From Hyposmocoma kahamanoa (taxonomy: Eukaryota > Arthropoda > Insecta > Lepidoptera > Cosmopterigidae), in NCBI RefSeq assembly GCF_003589595.1, contig NW_020653852.1, positions 3,646,596 through 3,710,595 on the forward strand: DNA of 64,000 nt, read 5' to 3'. The notes beneath the pieces were generated by a model, which ran no database searches, was not told the DNA's origin, and worked only from the letters and a program-made list of their open reading frames with translations. Positions 10,881 to 21,756 of this stretch are shown here, piece after piece. Each line of letters starts with the position of its first letter. Position 1 is the stretch's first letter. Position numbers and translations under genes: made by a program.

Positions 10881-13470
10881 CTACATATCTGAAAGATAGG
10901 GATTATATGTGACATTACAGCAAGGTAATGAAAACAGTCTTTGAACACGTATGCTGCCAATCCTAAATGACACGTGACCTAACAGTTCACTGGCGTCCAA
11001 ATTATAACTAATAATTTTATACAAAGTAGAGACATCCTGCAGTACCCGCATAACATGTAGAGGTGAAACCTTAAAAAAATTGAGTCTCGCCTCATACGTC
11101 ACCAGTTTACGGCGCATTCCAAGTTTAGTGCATAAGTTCCTAAGTAGTCGCCTCTGGATAGCCTCGATTCGGTCAATTTTATAAGATGGAGATCATACTA
11201 CAGAGCAATACTCCAAACAGCTAGTATACTATCCGGTATCCGAAACGGTCTGACCAATCTTTGAATGAATCCAAACATTTTGTTAGACTTTGCTACAATG
11301 TGAAATAATATAATAATATACAGAGGTCCTGGGTTCGATTCCCAGGCAGGGACAAATATGTGCATGGCCTACATTTATTTCTCTCGTGAGTTTGGGTGTA
11401 ATTTGTGGTTGTCTATGTGTGTGTCCATGGCACCCGCGACACAGAGTTTCCCTAATGCGGGGCTATGTCGAGTGTGTGCGTTGTTATTATTATTATTATA
11501 AGCGAGGCTATTAGAGTTTACAGAGTTAATAAACTCATTTATAAACAATGTAAACAATAGGGGGCCTAATTTAGAACCTTGTGGAATACCTGATACTGAG
11601 TCAAAAGGAATAGAGTCATAGCCATATACAGCAACCATCTGAGACCATTTATTCAAATAAGGCTTGAGCCAGCGCAAAAGCAAGTCATGAATACCTAGAC
11701 GATATGCCTTGCTGCAAAGTATCTCGTGGTCAACTCTACCAAAAGCTTAGCAAAGTCCGTCTGTATAGAGTCTACCTGTGTGCGTACATTAAAAGCCATA
11801 TTTAAGTCATGTGAGTAAGTAAGTAAATTAGAAATAGTAGAGCGACACTTGATAAAACTGTGCTGTTGAGGACTTATAATATGTTTCACGTAAAAATATA
11901 AATGATCAACAAGTAGAGATTCAAAAATCTTTGCCATACAAGAAATTATACTTATTGGTCTGTACTTCCTTACATCAAACCGGTATCCAGACTTATGAAT
12001 TATGCAATTCGAGTCAAGTTCCATATCTTAGGGAAGTAACCAGTACCTTTGTTGTAGATAATACCCAGTGGTTTCAACAGGGCTCTACTGCACATCTTTA
12101 CAAATAATGGTGGTATTCCATCTGGGCCAGGCCCTTTTGATATATCCAGAGTTTTGATAGCAATTCCTAATTTACGTTCAGATATAATAATGGAAGATAT
12201 ACTATAGTTGGACTCAGGAAAGTCAGGGGTATATGGAATGCTAGAATGTTCAGAGGAAGCCGTAGAAAAACCTTAGCAAATAAATTCGCAACATCATGCC
12301 CAGTTCCTGCGGTAATATTGTTGAAATGCATTTGTTTTGGCAAATCATTAATAGCTCTTTTTAATTTAGCGTAACTCCAAAAAGCTATAACGTTATGTTT
12401 AAGGCTAGATTCAATATTAGCTATGTATGACTTAAAGCAACTTTCAAAAACATACAGATCTTGGCATAGAGTACGCATCATAATCTTGCGGATTTTCGTA
12501 CATTTTGAATCTCTTGTGATATTTATTTCTTTCCTTAAAATTTTAATTAGAGAATAAGAGAACTAACTAGATCATTCGTTTTTGTGATAGCACTTTGGAG
12601 TATGCATATCAACTACTTCCCACAAGGTTTTATATATATGTCCAAGAAATCACAGCTGTAATTAGTATATTTTTCCCAAGGAACTAGTGATAGCGCTCGT
12701 TATATAAATCAAAATTTGACTTGCGGAAGTTATACTTCACAGACTTGTTTTCTCTCAAAGATGAAACTTTAAAATACCTTATGGGGAACATTATTTCCAA
12801 AGGAGGGTAATGTTCATCACAGCGACACAAACCTTGGGATTTAGCAACATTACATAATGTCTCAGAGTAAGTAAAAACGAGGTCTAAGATTTTATTGTTA
12901 TTATTCAAAATATGATTATACTGGGTATAATTAGATCTGTTACTAAAGTTCTTGAGAGCGCAAATTTTACGATTACTCGTTGAAATTACATTCGAGGATT
13001 CATACCATTTATTTCACGTAAATTGAAGTCATCGACAATGAGTGTACGTTCTGGTGACACACTTATCTGTTCCCAATTATCTAAATACTCAATAAAGTCC
13101 TCTTGACTCAAATATGAAGGCAAATAACCAGTACACATATTCAAAGTGACGTTTATGGAAACAAATAGCAATCCAGATATCCTCGACAGAAGTCCTCTAT
13201 TGAGCTTTTTCTGTACTTAAAAAAATCCTGTTTATAGCAATTAAAACCCCGCCTCCATGTGACTTATTGTATTTACTTCTAAACTCATAGGAGCGATCTC
13301 TGCGATACACAGTATAACGATTATCAAACAATTCATTAGTCGATACTGAATCGTTAAGCCACATTTTAGTCAAACAGACTACATCAAAATTACTAGTTAG
13401 TATTGAATTAAGTACAATGGTAGCTTTAGTTCTTAAACCGCGTATGTTTTGGTAAAATATCGATAACTTA
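10881..13470 (-). pseudogene. LINE ORF2: endonuclease and reverse transcriptase, broken
   Basis: Pieces in order on the minus strand: an AP-endonuclease start with YQNIRGLRTK and FDVVCLTKMWL (13470-13340), GGGVLIAINR (~13250-13220), IVDDFNL (13050-13020), LDLVFTYSE and HYPPLEIMFP (12880-12770), then reverse transcriptase VRKYRPISIISCMAKIFES (11970-11910) and SGIPQGSKLGPLLFTLFIN (11600-11540), and C-terminal KIDRIEAIQRRLLRNLC (~11180-11130) and LHVMRVLQDVSTLYKIIS (~11060-11005). The order is that of an APE-type LINE. Several stops and frameshifts and the loss of the YxDD segment make it inactive. Enzyme roles are family knowledge: target nicking and target-primed reverse transcription. Confidence 0.8.
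11318..11507 (+). repeat. SINE-2, 5'-truncated, inside the LINE
   Basis: Starts within the tRNA-like head (GAGGTCCTGGGTTCGATTCC, containing a perfect B box), continues ATTTATTTCTCTCGTGAG, TTGTCTATGTGTGTGTCCATGG, and ends in a GTTATTATTATTATTATAA tail. It lies opposite to the LINE and interrupts the reverse transcriptase between FINEFINSVNSN and KSNKMFGFI. Confidence 0.75.
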
Positions 13471-13568
13471 TCCGTGAATACAAAAATTTTACAAAGAACA
13501 TACAGTAATAGCCAAATGTATATTAAAAAAGTATATTATTAAGTATACTATCTAAGTTCTGCTTGGTC

Positions 13569-14462
13569 TTAACATGTATTAATCTTGATACTTCGTCCTT
13601 CCGAATGAAAATACGGCCATTGCGGAATCGTAAAAAAGTTATATGATAATTCTATAACTTTTATTCGAGCGGTATAGTGTAGAGCTTTTTTCGCCGGCGA
13701 CAAATGCTTTGAAACATAAATTATCGAGGGATCGCCTCCGAAACCTAATAACGAAGAACTAAGCTTAGTGTTGGAGTGAGCTTTGTCGTAGCGCACCACA
13801 GCAGAGTAAATCTCATCACGACGACGATTACAACATAGTTTAACTACAATGGTTTGCGGTCTCTTACTATCCTTGTACATGCTGGCCACTCTTGTGCAAT
13901 TTAATATGTCTCTATCGTCAAGCTTGAATGATACGACGTCAGCTACTTTCTTGATAACCACAACAATATTTTCGTCTTTACGCACTGATTCCAGATTACT
14001 TATGTGCTCAATAAGTGTCGCTACTGTTGTATCAGACTTGATGGTCTTATAACTTTCCATAATAGAGTTTGTAGTTTTTAACAGGTCAACATATTGTTGA
14101 GTAATGCATTCCACTGATTTTTGTAGATCATTCAATTGATTTTTTAACAGGGGAACATTTAGAACGTATAGCAGCTTTAATCTCGGTTCTTATCAATGTA
14201 GCAATATCGAGGTTTGCTTTCTGTTTGGTGCGCAGCATGACATGGTCTGAGGGCGTAATTTCCAAAACTATGGGAGACGGAGGGGAATCAGTACTGTCGT
14301 TATATGAACGTACAGGCGTATCTAGGTTGCCATCCTTCCGCTTCTTACTCACACAATTAAGACATTCCCAGTTAGCCCTGCGCTCCTTGCCAGCAGCAGT
14401 TGCAAGACTAGTTGTTGAGAAAACGGTATCAGTGTGAATTGTAAACTTTCTGATTTTCAGCC
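13569..14462 (-). pseudogene. LINE ORF1 with PHD-like and Baculo_FP-like parts
   Basis: Upstream of residue MSKKRKDGNL the minus strand encodes ANWECLNCV, the WxCxxC end of a PHD-type zinc finger. A low-complexity linker with DTPVRS and SPPSPIV follows. After a frameshift comes a coiled-coil-prone stretch (13569-14135) and a region with NIVVVIKKVADVVSF, RPQTIVVKL and IIYVSKHLSPAKKALHYTAR. That last pattern matches the domain shared by baculovirus FP25-type proteins and ORF1 of insect CR1-group LINEs (family knowledge). ORF1 proteins bind the element RNA. The frame is broken at about 14130. Confidence 0.7.
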
Positions 14463-14652
14463 TTCTGTTTGCGTTTTTCCGGGAAGCTTTCGATAATAGT
14501 CGTACAGCTTTCGGCTTATATACAAAAGGTTAAACAGAAGGAATTGTTTAAGTACGTGTAGAAGAGTTAAGGCGGAGTTTGATGAATACTGCTGCTATGA
14601 GGTCTGGATGGTGTATTCAAAGTTTCCGGACCTTCAAATAATGTTTTCCTGG

Positions 14653-15090
14653 TCAGTTCTCGGGACTGGTGGACTCTTTCGTATATTGATAGCCTGTAGT
14701 TGAGCCACCGTCTCTACTGGTTTTTTTTCCATTAATTAAGAGAGGAGGCAATAGTGGAGTACTTTCATCATCAGATGTGCAAATATTTCTTATAGGAACA
14801 GCCTCTGCCTCTGTTGTATTTTCGGGATTTGGTCTATATGACGCCAGATGCTGAATGCATCTCGCTTTCATATATCTTAGTAGCGAACAGTGGTTCACTC
14901 CATGTTTCTCTGCAACATGCAACGAATATCGTGCTTTAACTTTCTCGAAGGCGTCTTTATACCTAGTTTCATCGGTTTGCGCCCTAGAAGTCTTTCGAAT
15001 GCATATAGAAAACAAGAATATTAAATAAACATTTTGTTTCAACCGTACCCACAAAAAAAAGTCAAACTCGCCCGCGTGTCCGGGGCTCAT
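14653..15090 (-). pseudogene. Possible psq-type HTH of a pogo-like transposase
   Basis: A 145-codon frame. Residues about 33-75 read KTSRAQTDETRYKDAFEKVK followed by RYSLHVAEKHGVNHCSLLRY. This fits the psq helix-turn-helix that begins pogo/jerky-like transposases, where the usual core is an A-A-x-x-[YF]-G-V-x-x-x-T-L pattern. No DDE region follows; the rest (TPLLPPLLINGKK) is unfamiliar. The first 30 residues look like read-through and not protein. Either a transposon scrap or an exon of a domesticated gene. Confidence 0.4.
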
Positions 15091-15099
15091 TTAAGTTAA

Positions 15100-16220
15100 A
15101 GCGTAAATGCCAAATAAATAGAGCGTATTTTGTCATGACAGTTAGACGTACGCGGACTCCGCTCATTGACCGCGCGGCGGCCGCTCGACGACCGCGCGGC
15201 AAAAACTCATACAGCCAACTGCCAAGTGTTGGTAATTGCGAGAATCAATAGTACCTACCTGTACCGTATTGTTTTAAAAAGGCGGCAAAATAAAGTAAAA
15301 TGCTTTGGTATTCTCTTTTGTTTTATTTTCACCACTTTTCTATGTTCGTCGCGAAAATAACTTCTAGTGAGAAAAACGATAACGAAAATAAATATTTATG
15401 GATACACAACAAACCGCGTCATCAGAAGTTTCGCAGGCTATTAAATGTGCCTGGAAAAACTGTCAAATATTACTTTTAATTTTATAAACTTTTTTTTTCC
15501 TTTTGTATGATACATCTTCTTCTCTTTAGTCTTCTATTATTTCCTCGCATTGTTTGAGAAAATCTCTATATAAGCCTAGGCAGGGACGGGAATAGCTTGA
15601 CTCGTATTATACAAGGCCTTACTGGCTTCACTTACTTCCCGGCCTCTGCTATAATGTACTATTAAATCAATACAATAGAGTCGCGATTAAAAATATAGAC
15701 ACTGATTTGAGAAGACTACATTAAATAAAGCTGTAACAGTGTGTAGTTTTCCATATTGAGCAGAGACGGAGGTCTGAACTACGTATACCCTGTTCTTCCG
15801 ATTGATAGATCGCCGCCCTATCTAACGTACTTAATAATGTACTTAATGTGAATTTTTAAGGCGCATGGTGGCTTAGAATGTGCTTCACATTATTACATTT
15901 TACAACATAAAACTTTTTATTATGTATTCGAAAAGTTTGTAAACTTATTTGCCTTCGAGGCTTAAGGACTTTTGTTTTACCCACGTTTTTGCTAACAAAC
16001 ATGTCCCCTGGGGAAATTTCTATATTGTAATTTAAGTTCTAAATGTGTTTCATACAGTTCTATGTCGGTTTCGCACTAAAATTATCGATATCATTTTGGC
16101 GTATACCGACCGCAACAAAGGTTTTAATTGAACATTTCATTGTTATAATTCCATTGTGTAGGACTCGACTCTAATTTAAGATTGGAGGTTTGAATTTTTA
16201 TTATATCGTTATAATTACTG
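15100..16220. other. No gene recognised
   Basis: Includes a G+C-rich self-complementary patch at 15168-15200 (CCGCGCGGC occurs twice) and otherwise A+T-rich DNA. Confidence 0.4.
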
Positions 16221-16225
16221 CGTTT

Positions 16226-16676
16226 CGGTTTTGAATGGTAATGGTGAAATTAAAGGCACATGGGACTTGTCAATTTATGTCTCAGGGTGACGGGCAAAAA
16301 AGCAGCGCCCCTCAGATTCTTGCGATTTAAAGCTCTGGCAGTGCAAATTTTTTTTATAATATCAAGTGACGGGATGAACTAGTCGTGCGCCTGATAGTAA
16401 GCTACACGCCTGTCCAGAACAGTAGCAGTGCAACTACGAGTTTTAAATCGCAAAGATCTGAGGGGCACTACCACTGCGCCCGTCACCCTGAGACATAAGT
16501 TGACAAGTCACATGTACCTTTATTTTCACTAGCACCCTTACCCTTCAAAACCGGAACACAGTAATGCTGACGTACTGGTCACAGGCTACTGGTACTAACT
16601 GTTACGGACAGGCGTGTCGCTTACCACGAGGTGTGCGACTTGTTCGTCTTGTCAACTTGGCATCATAAAAAAATGT
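16226..16676 (+). repeat. SINE-1 copy interrupted by another SINE-1
   Basis: The plus-strand copy runs 16226-16346, stopping at GGCAGTGCAA. It resumes at about 16595 with AACTGTTACGGACAGGCGTG and ends at CATCATAAAAAAA. The two halves join at exactly the family position GCACTGCAACTGTTATGGAC. The 5' block is missing. Confidence 0.75.
16348..16590 (-). repeat. SINE-1 nested in the opposite orientation
   Basis: Begins with the oligo(T) and ATAATATCAAGTGACGGGAT of an inverted 3' end, continues through GATCTGAGGGGCACTACCAC and CTTCAAAACCGGAACACAGT, and fades out past GTAATGCTGACG, so it is 5'-truncated. It splits the outer copy. That gives a relative age: the outer copy is older. Confidence 0.75.
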
Positions 16677-17040
16677 GTGTGGAGCATAATAGAATCATTC
16701 ACCGTTTTTAATTGAATCAATCACAACAATATTCATTGCTCAACATTGTTAATGCAATCATAGTGTTGATTGGTTCAAAATATAAAAGCCTATATTGCGA
16801 ACGAAAGATTTTTGAGTTTTATTTATTTTATACAATTTACACTACAAGTACTTATAGCTAAACATGTAAGCCATAATCATATAAGAGTTGGGTTGATCAC
16901 GGGTTAAATGTAAGCTGCAGAGTTATAACCACAATAAAAATACTATTAGATATAGAACATAGTTATTATATGATACACACACTTACACATTAACACAGAC
17001 GCACCCAAAGACCCGCACACGCCTCCATACACAACTGCAC

Positions 17041-17051
17041 ATGCACGCACG

Positions 17052-17134
<83 letters not shown>
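17041..17134. repeat. CA/TG microsatellite
   Basis: About 40 CA units with a few ATA interruptions. Long Cys-Val or His-Thr frames over it on both strands are products of the repeat, not proteins. Confidence 0.95.
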
Positions 17135-17139
<5 letters not shown>

Positions 17140-17520
17140 TCTTTTAGAATTCTTCCGATAGCCGTCGGTCTCCGGCTTTTTGGAATGGATCTGTCGTCCA
17201 ATCTGAACTTCGGCAGATACATTGAAACCATGGACAAAAATGCAGCCATGAAGCTTGGCATCCCTTCCAAGTTGAGGCGTTACTTCACACCGGGACAGTT
17301 GCTTCAGCTGGATATTCCCCGGATTTATACGAAGCGTTTCGCTTCCACGAGAGTGGAATTCCCTGCCTGCGGACTTGTTCCCCGAACGCTATAACTTGGA
17401 CCTTTTCAAGGTGAGATTTTCAATAGGCATTATTTAGGTGTGCATGCTACATCGTTGACCCCATCATCACTTTCCATCAGGTGAGATGGAGGTCAAATGT
17501 GCACTTATTTTTTATAAAAA
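17140..17520 (+). pseudogene. LINE reverse transcriptase C-terminus and tail
   Basis: The frame reads NSFRILPIAVGLRLFGMDLS, then SNLNFGRYIETMDKNAAMKL and LRRYFTPGQLLQL, which is the region after the palm domain in insect LINEs. It then passes by frameshift to LPADLFPERYNLDLFKVR. A 3' UTR follows with TCCATCAGGTGAGATGGAGG and an oligo(A) end near 17521. The start is lost against the CA microsatellite. A 5'-truncated, dead copy. Confidence 0.75.
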
Positions 17521-17534
17521 AAGTATGGTAAAAA

Positions 17535-17727
17535 TCGAGTTCTTAGGTTTTCGCGATTGTTACACATAGGAAATGAAACCATTTTTCCGGATTTAAATCG
17601 CGTATATTTGTTTTTTCAAACAAAACAGTCAACCGTGACCATGGGACCTGTAAAGTGCCCGAAACATCGGTTTGTTTGAAAAAACAAATATACGCGATTT
17701 AAATTCGGAAAAATAGTTTCATTTCCT
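17535..17727 (+). mobile_element. Family C palindromic retroposon, copy 1
   Basis: A 32-bp leader (TCGAGTTCTTAGGTTTTCGC...) is followed by two long inverted arms, about 17567-17622 and 17673-17728, around a 50-bp centre containing GACCATGGGACCTG. The whole is flanked by the 14-bp direct repeat AAGTATGGTAAAAA (17521-17534 and 17728-17741). Duplications of this length are usual for LINE-driven insertion, not for cut-and-paste DNA transposons. It lies directly after a LINE oligo(A) tail. Confidence 0.7.
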
Positions 17728-17744
17728 AAGTATGGTAAAAACTA

Positions 17745-18400
17745 ATTAGAAATCTTTTGTTTTATTGTTTAACGTCTTTATTAAAGTATGTTTTAGTTAA
17801 GTAAGAGCGGGACCTTCTGGCATAAGTATTAAAGTAGTTAATAGATGATCTCAACCTTTGTTTTGTTATGCCGATTATACTCAATAAACACTTGATTTTT
17901 TTTTATTTGGACCACAGAGATTTGGATGTTGACTGTCTCTAAATAGTAACCAGCAGATGTTAGAATTTTTCTTTTCAATATTACTGAACACGTTATTATC
18001 ATTAGTCCTATTTAAGGATTCTATCAAAGTTAGAATGTAATTGATTCAATCAAAGACGGTGATTGATTCAATTATATTCCACTTGATACAAGATTGTTTC
18101 AGTGTACCTATGGACGTGTAATATCGCCACAAATACCACAGGTAATTTACAATAGATACACAAGCATGGTAGTAAAATCCTTGTGACAGGAAAGGGCTAT
18201 TTCTAAGTGAAGGCCCGTCCTCATAACGGATACCCTCGTCAGCAAAACTAATTAACGATACGACAGACGCTGAATTGTTACGAAATACCGATTAGAGTTG
18301 AAACAGTTTTAGTTATTGAACTCGTTATTGTCAACAGTGACTTTGATGAAACTTAAAAAAATATTTAATAATAAATAATAGCATAGTAAATGTAGGGCAA
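17745..18400. other. No gene recognised
   Basis: A+T-rich. ATTGATTCAAT occurs twice (18038-18071), a short local repeat. No frame of note. Confidence 0.4.
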
Positions 18401-18404
18401 CTCC

Positions 18405-18490
18405 GACCTGTTCCGCGCCTACACTTCAGCTGGAGCGTTGGGTTGTGACATTATTATTTGAGCTGTACCTGCAGGTTGTAAACATAAAAA
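18405..18490 (+). repeat. Dispersed repeat E, copy 3
   Basis: GGAGCGTTGGGTTGTGACAT and GCTGTACCTGCAGG match the copies at 3165 and 7365; the copy ends in an A-rich tract. Confidence 0.55.
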
Positions 18491-18527
18491 AAAAATCTTT
18501 AATTATTATATTTATATTATATTCAGC

Positions 18528-18577
18528 TGCCTCCGTGGCCGAACGGTTACATTTATTTCTCTCGTTCCATTCAAATT
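18528..18577 (+). repeat. SINE-2 head with internal deletion
   Basis: GCCTCCGTGGCCGAACGGTTA (tRNA-like A-box side) joins directly to ATTTATTTCTCTCGTT from the SINE body. The B box is deleted, as in the fragment at 7440. Confidence 0.6.
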
Positions 18578-18775
18578 TGAAGAATATATTCCACCTCTAC
18601 AGGTGGGAAATTAGGGGATGAATCCGGAATCCGGTTTATTGCATTTCACCCACTTTCCGTTAACCGATTTCAATAAAACTTGGCAAATAGATATAATTCC
18701 ACAAACATGGGAGGTAGGTTTTTTTATAACAAGGTTTTAATTAAACTAAGCTTTTTAACCGACTTCAATAACAGC
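18578..18775 (+). repeat. Dispersed repeat B, 3' part and start of another copy
   Basis: Begins at TCAAATTTGAAGAATATATTCC, goes on to GGGGATGAATCCGG, TTCAATAAAACTTGGCAAAT and the terminal GGTTTTTTTATAA. A second copy start (TTTTTAACCGACTTCAATAA) follows at ~18749. Confidence 0.65.
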
Positions 18776-18849
18776 CATTTGAAATTTTTTGGAAAATTAC
18801 CCAACAGAATGAAGGGCATACACATATTTCTCCCGTCGAGAAATTTAAC

Positions 18850-18910
18850 CCGGTACCTCTGCGTGGTAGAGCAGCATAGCAACAGTCTGTTCACGGTGAC
18901 AGTTAAATGA
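18850..18910 (-). repeat. SINE-2 fragment
   Basis: On the minus strand, the part of the tRNA-like head around CTACCACGCAGAGGTACCGGG. Only about 60 bp remain. Confidence 0.45.
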
Positions 18911-19113
18911 TGCATAAAACATAATGAAGAAAACATCCTACGATATTTAAACTACTTCCCCCTGTTTCCCACAGCCGTGGTACGCCTTGTATATGGTAGC
19001 TGTAGTACGAAGTCTTGTGGTATTATGTATATAAGGTACATAATGCATGTGGTTGTTATACAACATCATTGAAAGGATATCAATGAGAGATTTTGTTTTA
19101 TGACGTCATGTCA

Positions 19114-19284
19114 CGCTACGAACAAGTCATATGCCCAGTGGTAAGCCATGCATCTACCCATAACACTATGGGCTTGTCACTACGCCCGTCACCCTGAGGT
19201 AATATGTCTCACTTTATGAAGTTGATAAGTCCCATGTGTCTGTAGCTTGACCCACACTTATCCTAAACAGTAATGCTCACATAT
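19114..19284 (-). repeat. SINE-1, eroded copy
   Basis: Recognised by GAACAAGTCATATGCCCAGTGGTAAG, CGCCCGTCACCCTGAG, AAGTCCCATGTG and CAGTAATGCTCACAT in family order on the minus strand, with several gaps. Confidence 0.65.
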
Positions 19285-19412
19285 CTCTTTCGCGACCGAA
19301 ATAATTGATTGTACCTGCATGGCAACTACGCTGAACTACGTACAGAAATGGCAGTATGTTACATTCTGTTTGCGTTAAATTCTCTATTTCAGGTATTGTG
19401 CTATACTAATGT

Positions 19413-20110
19413 AATAATAATAATAAATCTTTATTGCGGATAACATGGATCCACGAAGTGTTAGTAACAAAAACAGCTTATAATTAGGTTAGTACTTAAA
19501 TTCTACTACGGATTTTGTGGTTGTTATTAAATGGCGCATCTTGGGCCCGTCACTCCTATCCGCGATATTCTTCAATAGGCCTATTCATGATACGTGTCTG
19601 CAGCAACGGCCGTTATTCTGTTTAATACAGACGCCAACTTCTTCCGTCAGAATGCCATGAAGCTGTCGACGCGAGCTTCAGCAAACATGGGAGATGCACT
19701 ACAGAACCGTGGCAGCCGCAGCAGCGTCCTGAAGGCGTTATTATATTGCGTACTGTACTGAGGGGTAGCTCGGATTGCGTAGCGAGAGGTACTTCTAAGA
19801 ATATAAACTGGGATTATCTTAGAATTTCGGTTTATTTCACCATTTTACATATTTTCACTTTCAGGTTACAATTCAATAATAATAATGTGTCAAGATCTTC
19901 CGTTTTCTTATTTCAATCCTTAACATTCTAAATATAAAACTATAATCACTACCTATATTCAGCCAGCAATTCTACTCATAGAGTAGAGCCTAGTCTACTT
20001 TACTTAGGGCTCTGAGCGAGCTTTGGGTATAGCTGGCCCACAGGGCACCCGCGTACAGTGGTGTGCAATAGGCTCTAATAACGTCATGAAAAATTGTCGT
20101 TGAATACCTA
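19413..20110 (-). pseudogene. LINE reverse transcriptase C-terminal remains
   Basis: Minus strand: YSTTIFHDVIRAYCTPLYAG and ALWASYTQSS (20100-19990), then after ~210 bp of unrelated sequence NNAFRTLLRLPRFCSASPMF and AEARVDSFMAF (19760-19660), and a tail with CAATAAAGATTTATTATTAT (19440-19413). The order matches the end of a LINE ORF2 and its 3' UTR. The AATAAA lies just before the short-repeat tail. Stops and the insertion make it dead. Confidence 0.7.
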
Positions 20111-20112
20111 CT

Positions 20113-20333
20113 TAAACACAAAAAATAAATAACACACTCACTTATAGCCCTGCACCAGGGAAACCCTGTATGGCGGGTGCCATGGACACACACATAGACA
20201 ACCACAAATTAAACTCAATCTCACGAGAGAAATAAATGTAGGCCATACAAATATTTCTACCAGCCCGGGAATCGATCCCGGGACCTCTGCGTGGCAGACC
20301 AGCTTAGCAACCGTTTGACCACAGAGGTAGATC
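20113..20333 (-). repeat. SINE-2, most complete copy
   Basis: Minus strand: ATCTACCTCTGTGGTCAAAC (A-box side), GGTTGCTAAGCTGGTCTGCC, CAGAGGTCCCGGGATCGATTCC (B box), then CTCGTGAGATTGAGTTTAAT, GTGTCCATGGCACCCGCCAT and a weak 3' end. The head could fold as a tRNA-like structure, but it continues into a 150-bp body shared with copies at 7440, 11318 and 30285. This is therefore a SINE and not a tRNA gene. Confidence 0.8.
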
Positions 20334-20339
20334 AGATAT

Positions 20340-21045
20340 GATCAAGAATAAGAATGTACAAATATGAGTTAGTGAAAATGTATTTATAGTGTACTTGTTT
20401 ATGGAATAGATTGTGTTTTAATTTTATTCTTTGTTTTGTTAATGATTTTGGTTTATAATTTATTTATGATTAACGTTTCAATGTTTTCATTACGTTTATG
20501 TTTTTTTTTTCGTTTCGTCTTGTTTTTTCTTTGCAATAATAATATAATATGCTTTTCCTTTCTTTATTGTTATATTTGAACGAAAATCATATATGCTCGC
20601 CCAGAATTCATTTTGTTGTCATGTTGTTTAATATTTTTTTGTTTTTTCCTGTGTTGTAAAAGTTTTGCCATAGAATGTTTATTTGTATTTTCGATTTGCT
20701 TCCTCAGGGGAGTTTCACTTTTTGTCGGTCCGTCCTTAATTAGAATTATCTGCTCGCATCTGTTGTTGTAGCAATGAGGTTAGCCAATATCCAAAGCTCT
20801 TAGTAGGGAACGCGTCACCGGCAATGAAAAGGGTCCCCAACATATGTCTACGAGTACAAAATACGCTAATGTACATTTTGCAAGCGCGCTTATGTCAGAA
20901 AAAATATATTTTCGAGTTGTATAAGAGACGTGTTAAAGATTAAAAAAAAAATCATGAATACCGCAGAAAATGGGAGATTGAACGTGTTGAAACCGTGAAA
21001 AAAAATTACAATTAACCATTTCATTCTTAAGACTTACCACTTATT
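20340..21045. other. No gene recognised
   Basis: T-rich plus strand (TTTTTTTTCGTTTCG, TTTTTTTGTTTTTTCC near 20500-20650). No coding features. Confidence 0.4.
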
Positions 21046-21051
21046 CGAACA

Positions 21052-21350
21052 AAGCAGAAGAGCTTCTTGTGAAAGAGTTCGTCAAGCGAAGTACTGCTAT
21101 TTTATCTATTTTTGCCGCCAAGCAGCAATGTAAACATTACTGCGTTCCGGTTTGGAAGGGTAAGGGTGCCGGTGAAATTACAGGCACTTGTTATATCTAT
21201 TGTGATATAACAAGTGCCTGTAATTTTTTTAATTTAATTTGTAATTTGTAATTTAATTTGTATAGGTGACGGGAGCAGTAGTGTTGCCCCTAAGATCTTT
21301 GCGATTCAAAGCTTTCAGGCGCTTACCACCAGGCGCATAAAGTCAAAAAC
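21052..21350 (+). repeat. SINE-1 with an internal hairpin
   Basis: Family order is kept from AGAAGAGCTTCTTGTGAAAG to GCGTTCCGGTTTGGAAGGG. At GAAATTACAGGCACTTG the sequence folds back: 21175-21197 and 21204-21226 are perfect 23-bp inverted arms around TATTGT. The copy then resumes at GGTGACGGGAGCAG and ends early after CTTACCACCAGGCGCATAAA. Confidence 0.75.
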
Positions 21351-21354
21351 GAAA

Positions 21355-21750
21355 AAAAAGCTTTGTTTTTTCCTTCTTAAATCGAAAACATTGCCGGCTT
21401 CTGTATCTGTTTTCCAAAAGCTACAATTTATTCAGTTCTAGAGTAATTTCACATAAAAATAATTGAATATCAATTTAAAAAAAAAATTCAATGTTTTCTT
21501 GTTTGTATTTTGTATTATAATAAAATTTTGAGTTTTATTTGTGAATTAAAAATGTAGTTTAAGTAATTAAGTAATTTATTTGTATGTAATGTAATTGATT
21601 TCGTTATGAATATTCGCGTCTATTCCGTTCCGCAACGATGTAAATTGAACCTTAGGATTAAATAGATAAAACTCTTCACAGTTCTTTGACGACTATGGTG
21701 ATACGTGGTGCTACTATAGCATTAGCAACTTGTGTCTGTAGAAATTACAT
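21355..21750. other. No gene; short family D fragment
   Basis: GAGTAATTTCACATAAAAATAATTGAATA at 21441 matches one end of family D on the minus strand. The rest is A+T-rich. Confidence 0.4.
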
Positions 21751-21756
21751 TTTGCT

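Larger units (their letters stand above)
10870..14462 (-). mobile_element. Decayed two-ORF non-LTR retrotransposon
   Basis: Reading down the minus strand from 14462 come a zinc-finger-type segment, an ORF1 nucleic-acid-binding region, an endonuclease domain, a reverse transcriptase and its C-terminal extension, in the order of CR1/Jockey-group LINEs. Frames are broken by many shifts and stops. A SINE-2 copy (11318-11507) replaces the catalytic YxDD part. The element is dead. No 5' end or tail could be set exactly. Confidence 0.8.

Noticed and set aside
16946..17270. Long Cys-Val-rich minus frames and a His-Thr-rich plus frame start
   Set aside because: They are translations of the CA microsatellite. 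Only the LINE-derived part after 17140 is protein-like.
17535..17727. Family C as a microRNA gene
   Set aside because: It is a dispersed repeat with several copies and its arms are longer than a usual precursor. Small-RNA production is possible but nothing here shows it.
20250..20333. A tRNA gene on the minus strand (A- and B-box motifs)
   Set aside because: The tRNA-like head continues into a body shared with other copies, and the stems are imperfect. It is a SINE.
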